Shown here: positions 61,807-64,000 of the stretch, piece by piece
How the letters are laid out: every line of letters begins with the position of its first letter
How positions within the stretch are numbered: the stretch's first letter is position 1
Assembly (NCBI RefSeq): GCF_000224085.1
Contig: NC_015945.1
Coordinates: 3,154,501 to 3,218,500 of the forward strand
DNA from: Allomuricauda ruestringensis DSM 13258
GTDB lineage: Bacteria; Bacteroidota; Bacteroidia; Flavobacteriales; Flavobacteriaceae
Direction of reading: 5' to 3'
DNA length: 64,000 nt
Position numbers and translations under genes: made by a program
The notes under the pieces: generated by a model
Told to the model about the DNA's origin: nothing
Databases searched by the model: none
The model's input: only the letters and a program-made list of their open reading frames with translations

Positions 61807-63177
61807 TTATTTTCCGATACAAAAGTTAGAAAAAATATTGCCCAATAAATCATCTGTGGTAACGCTACCTGTAATTTCTCCCAAGTGATAAAGGGCTTGT
61901 CTGATGTCTATGGCCATCAAATCGCTTGAAAGCTCCATATCCAACCCTTCTTTTACTTTTTGGATTTCCTCCAGAGCTTTTAACAACGCATCGTAGTGCC
62001 TGCTGTTGGTAATTATGGTGGTATCGCCACTCAACACCCCTGAGTCTACCAAAGAAAGAAGCTTACTCTCGAGTTCTGAAATACCCTCCTTAAATTTAGC
62101 AGAAAGGAAAAGTACATTGGGAATTTCTGATTTTATCTTTTCTTTCTGCTCTTGGTTTAAGAGATCCATTTTATTGCAGATGGGTAACAACTGTTTGTTG
62201 GGGTAGCGCTTTTGAATCTGTTCCAATTCCGCCTTGTCAAAATCCATACCATCAAATAGGTAAATAATGAGCCGTGCCTTTTCAATTTTGTCAAAGGTTC
62301 GTTCAATCCCTATTTTTTCCACCACATCCACGGTTTCGCGGATTCCAGCCGTATCAATAAACCTAAAATTGATACCTTTTATGCTGATATGGTCCTCGAC
62401 CGTATCCCGGGTAGTACCCGCAATTTCACTCACAATAGCTCTCTCTTCATTAAGCAGTACATTGAGCAGGGTTGATTTCCCTACATTGGGTTGCCCCACA
62501 ATAGCTACGGGGATTCCATTTTTTATCACATTTCCGAGTGCGAAGGAGTCGATTAATTTCTTTAGTACCTCACTAATGCGGTTGAGTAGTTCGTTGAACT
62601 GGGTTCTGTCTGCGAACTCCACATCTTCTTGGGAAAAATCGAGTTCCAGTTCAATAAGCGAAGCGAAGTTCAGCAGTTCTTGTCGCAGTTCTTGGATTTC
62701 ATTGCTGAATCCACCGCGCATCTGCTGCATGGCAATGTCGTGGGCCGCTTCACTATCGCTGGCAATAAGGTCGGCCACAGCTTCAGCCTGACTTAAATCC
62801 ATTTTACCGTTAAGGAATGCTCGTAGTGTAAATTCACCTGCCGATGCCGAACGGCAACCATTTCGCAACAAAAGCTGAATGATCTGTTGTTGGATGAACG
62901 GGGAGCCGTGGCAGGAAATCTCCACAACATTTTCACCGGTATAGGAGTGCGGCCCTTTAAAAATAGAAACAAGAGCTTCGTCCAAAATCTTTTCTTGGTC
63001 CACAATATGGCCCAAATGAATGGTATGGCTTTTTTGTTGTCCCAGTTTCTTTCCCTTAATGGATTTGAAAAGGGTATCCACAAGGGTTATGGCATCTGGT
63101 CCCGAAACCCGAATTACGGCAATGGCCCCTGTTCCCGAGGGTGTTGCCAAGGCTACAATGTTATCTATGTACGACAT
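61807..63177 (-). CDS. mnmE: tRNA modification GTPase MnmE
   Basis: With MnmG it adds the carboxymethylaminomethyl group at U34 of certain tRNAs. 456 residues, full length: N-terminal formyl-THF-binding domain (IVALATPSGTGAIAVIRVSG), helical domain, inserted G domain (GQPNVGKSTLLNVLLNEERA, DTAG, NKMD) and the C-terminal CIGK, whose Cys is catalytic. Single gene. Confidence 0.97.
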   Translation of the reverse strand: MSYIDNIVALATPSGTGAIAVIRVSGPDAITLVDTLFKSIKGKKLGQQKSHTIHLGHIVDQEKILDEALVSIFKGPHSYTGENVVEISCHGSPFIQQQIIQLLLRNGCRSASAGEFTLRAFLNGKMDLSQAEAVADLIASDSEAAHDIAMQQMRGGFSNEIQELRQELLNFASLIELELDFSQEDVEFADRTQFNELLNRISEVLKKLIDSFALGNVIKNGIPVAIVGQPNVGKSTLLNVLLNEERAIVSEIAGTTRDTVEDHISIKGINFRFIDTAGIRETVDVVEKIGIERTFDKIEKARLIIYLFDGMDFDKAELEQIQKRYPNKQLLPICNKMDLLNQEQKEKIKSEIPNVLFLSAKFKEGISELESKLLSLVDSGVLSGDTTIITNSRHYDALLKALEEIQKVKEGLDMELSSDLMAIDIRQALYHLGEITGSVTTDDLLGNIFSNFCIGK

Positions 63178-63239
63178 GGAGACAAAAGTACAAATTAGCT
63201 GGTGTTTGTAACATTTTTAGTGATTTGTATACTAATAAG

Positions 63240-63626
63240 ATGAATCATCAAAATCAATCAAAAATGGAAGTTATCAATCAAAAAGCAGTTAGAACGGACA
63301 ATACCTTGTTGGCCGTGACACATCTTACACAACTTTTATCGTATGTTACAGGATTTGGAAGCCTGATTATACCCTTGATTATCTGGTTGTCATCAAAAGA
63401 TAAGGTCGAGGGAATGAACGAGCATGGAAAGGCCATTATCAATTTCCAGATCAGTTTGATACTTTACATTATCATTAGTATTCCTGCCATCCTTCTTTTG
63501 GGCTTGGGTATACTGGGCTTGATAGGAGTGGGAATCCTTGGGTTTATACTGCCTATTGTTAATGCAGTAAAAGCATCGAATGGGGAGTCACCGTCTTATT
63601 TTATGACGATTAAATTTATATCATAA
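63240..63626 (+). CDS. DUF4870 membrane protein
   Basis: The frame opens inside mnmE at 63141, but ATG at 63240 (MNHQNQSKMEVINQKAV) or 63264 is the sensible start. About 128 residues with three membrane helices: LLSYVTGFGSLIIPLIIWL, then GKAIINFQISLILYIIISIP and LGLGILGLIGVGILGFILPI. The HGK-x-x-xNFQ motif is the DUF4870 signature. Function unknown. Divergent from mnmE. Confidence 0.88.
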   Translation: MNHQNQSKMEVINQKAVRTDNTLLAVTHLTQLLSYVTGFGSLIIPLIIWLSSKDKVEGMNEHGKAIINFQISLILYIIISIPAILLLGLGILGLIGVGILGFILPIVNAVKASNGESPSYFMTIKFIS

Positions 63627-63630
63627 AATC

Positions 63631-63661
63631 AAAAAGCTGGAACAACGTGCTCCAGCTTTTT
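63631..63661. terminator. bidirectional terminator between DUF4870 gene and dnaN
   Basis: Stem AAAAAGCTGGA / TCCAGCTTTTT, loop of 9 bases, between two convergent genes; works on both strands. Confidence 0.85.
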
Positions 63662-63682
63662 CAATATGGTTGGGTAGTTAAT

Positions 63683-64000
63683 TTAACTATTCAGCATCAC
63701 GGGCATCACCAACATGGTCACATGTTCGCCTTCGTCCAAACCGTCGATAGGGGTAAGGATACCTGCTCTGTTTGGAAGGCTCATTTCCAAAGAAACTTCG
63801 TCAGACGACAAATTGTTCAACATTTCCAATAAAAATCTTGAGTTGAAACCAATTTGCATATCGTCACCTTGGTAAGAACATGATAGCCTTTCTTCTGCCT
63901 TGTTGCTGTAATCAACATCCTCAGCAGAAATATTAAGTTCAGCTCCTGCAATCTTCAAGCGTATTTGGTGCGTGGTCTTATTGGAGAAAATAGAAACCCT
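63683..64000 (-). CDS. dnaN: DNA polymerase III beta subunit (sliding clamp), C-terminal part
   Basis: Only the last 106 residues are in the window; the frame runs through position 64000. The visible part is clamp domain 3: RLKIAGAELNISAEDVDYSN, GFNSRFLLEMLNNLSSDEVS, and the end HVTMLVMPVMLNS with the [ML]PM[RL]-type tail. Holds the replicative polymerase on DNA. Convergent with the DUF4870 gene. Confidence 0.93.
   Translation of the reverse strand, partial: RVSIFSNKTTHQIRLKIAGAELNISAEDVDYSNKAEERLSCSYQGDDMQIGFNSRFLLEMLNNLSSDEVSLEMSLPNRAGILTPIDGLDEGEHVTMLVMPVMLNS

Noticed and set aside
1..64000. CRISPR arrays, rRNA genes, riboswitches, prophage structural genes
   Set aside because: No regularly spaced repeats, no rRNA sequence and no phage structural proteins were seen in the window.

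Overview
The window looks like a piece of chromosome from a marine-type member of the Flavobacteriaceae (Bacteroidota). The reasons are the AT-rich, tightly packed genes without Shine-Dalgarno sequences, promoters of the flavobacterial TTG-N18-TAnnTTTG type (clear before tRNA-Arg and higBA), and protein families typical of the group: a Reg_prop/Y_Y_Y sensor kinase, YaiO-type barrel proteins, paired YceI proteins, a quinol NO reductase and DUF4242/HxlR/AraC regulators. Genus cannot be set from the sequence alone.

Layout. 0-11.7 kb is ordinary chromosome: two overlapping membrane proteins (the first with a His/Asp-rich stretch), a CDF metal exporter, pyruvate phosphate dikinase, a YceI-porin-YceI trio and a secreted TIM-barrel isomerase. 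tRNA-Arg(TCT) at 11.8 kb marks the start of an accessory region reaching about 31 kb. This holds an aldo/keto reductase, an MFS pump and a Crp-type regulator; a hydrolase whose nucleophile serine is Ala; an IorAB-like molybdoenzyme; several AraC proteins; and three HxlR-type regulators, each divergent from a redox or DoxX gene. It also holds a wrecked IS1182-type transposase, a small two-gene cassette between inverted 11-bp repeats, and the 5' end of a group II intron next to an attC-like fold.

31.7-47.6 kb carries an apparent exopolysaccharide system: a TPR plus beta-barrel outer-membrane protein, an unknown membrane-anchored protein, an LtaS-like phosphotransferase, a 1330-aa hybrid histidine kinase, an Hpt protein, a single-domain response regulator, a HEAT-like membrane protein and a processive GT2 synthase. 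The phosphorelay is complete but has no DNA-binding output, which suggests direct control of the synthase. A convergent Reg_prop sensor kinase follows, then debris of two broken genes.

48.7-59.1 kb is a low-oxygen/nitric-oxide block: quinol NO reductase, a QueD/PTPS-like enzyme overlapping it, an NsrR/IscR-like Rrf2 regulator, nadA-nadB, a 602-aa conserved protein of unknown function, and nrdD with its activase nrdG. A 24-bp sequence is shared by the regions upstream of the NO reductase and nrdG genes (19 of 24 identical), and its core recurs before the Rrf2 gene.

59.1-64 kb has gene debris (an AraC tail, a 5'-truncated gene ending at palindromic repeats), a higBA toxin-antitoxin pair with a palindromic operator over its promoter, mnmE, a DUF4870 protein and the 3' part of dnaN cut by the window end.
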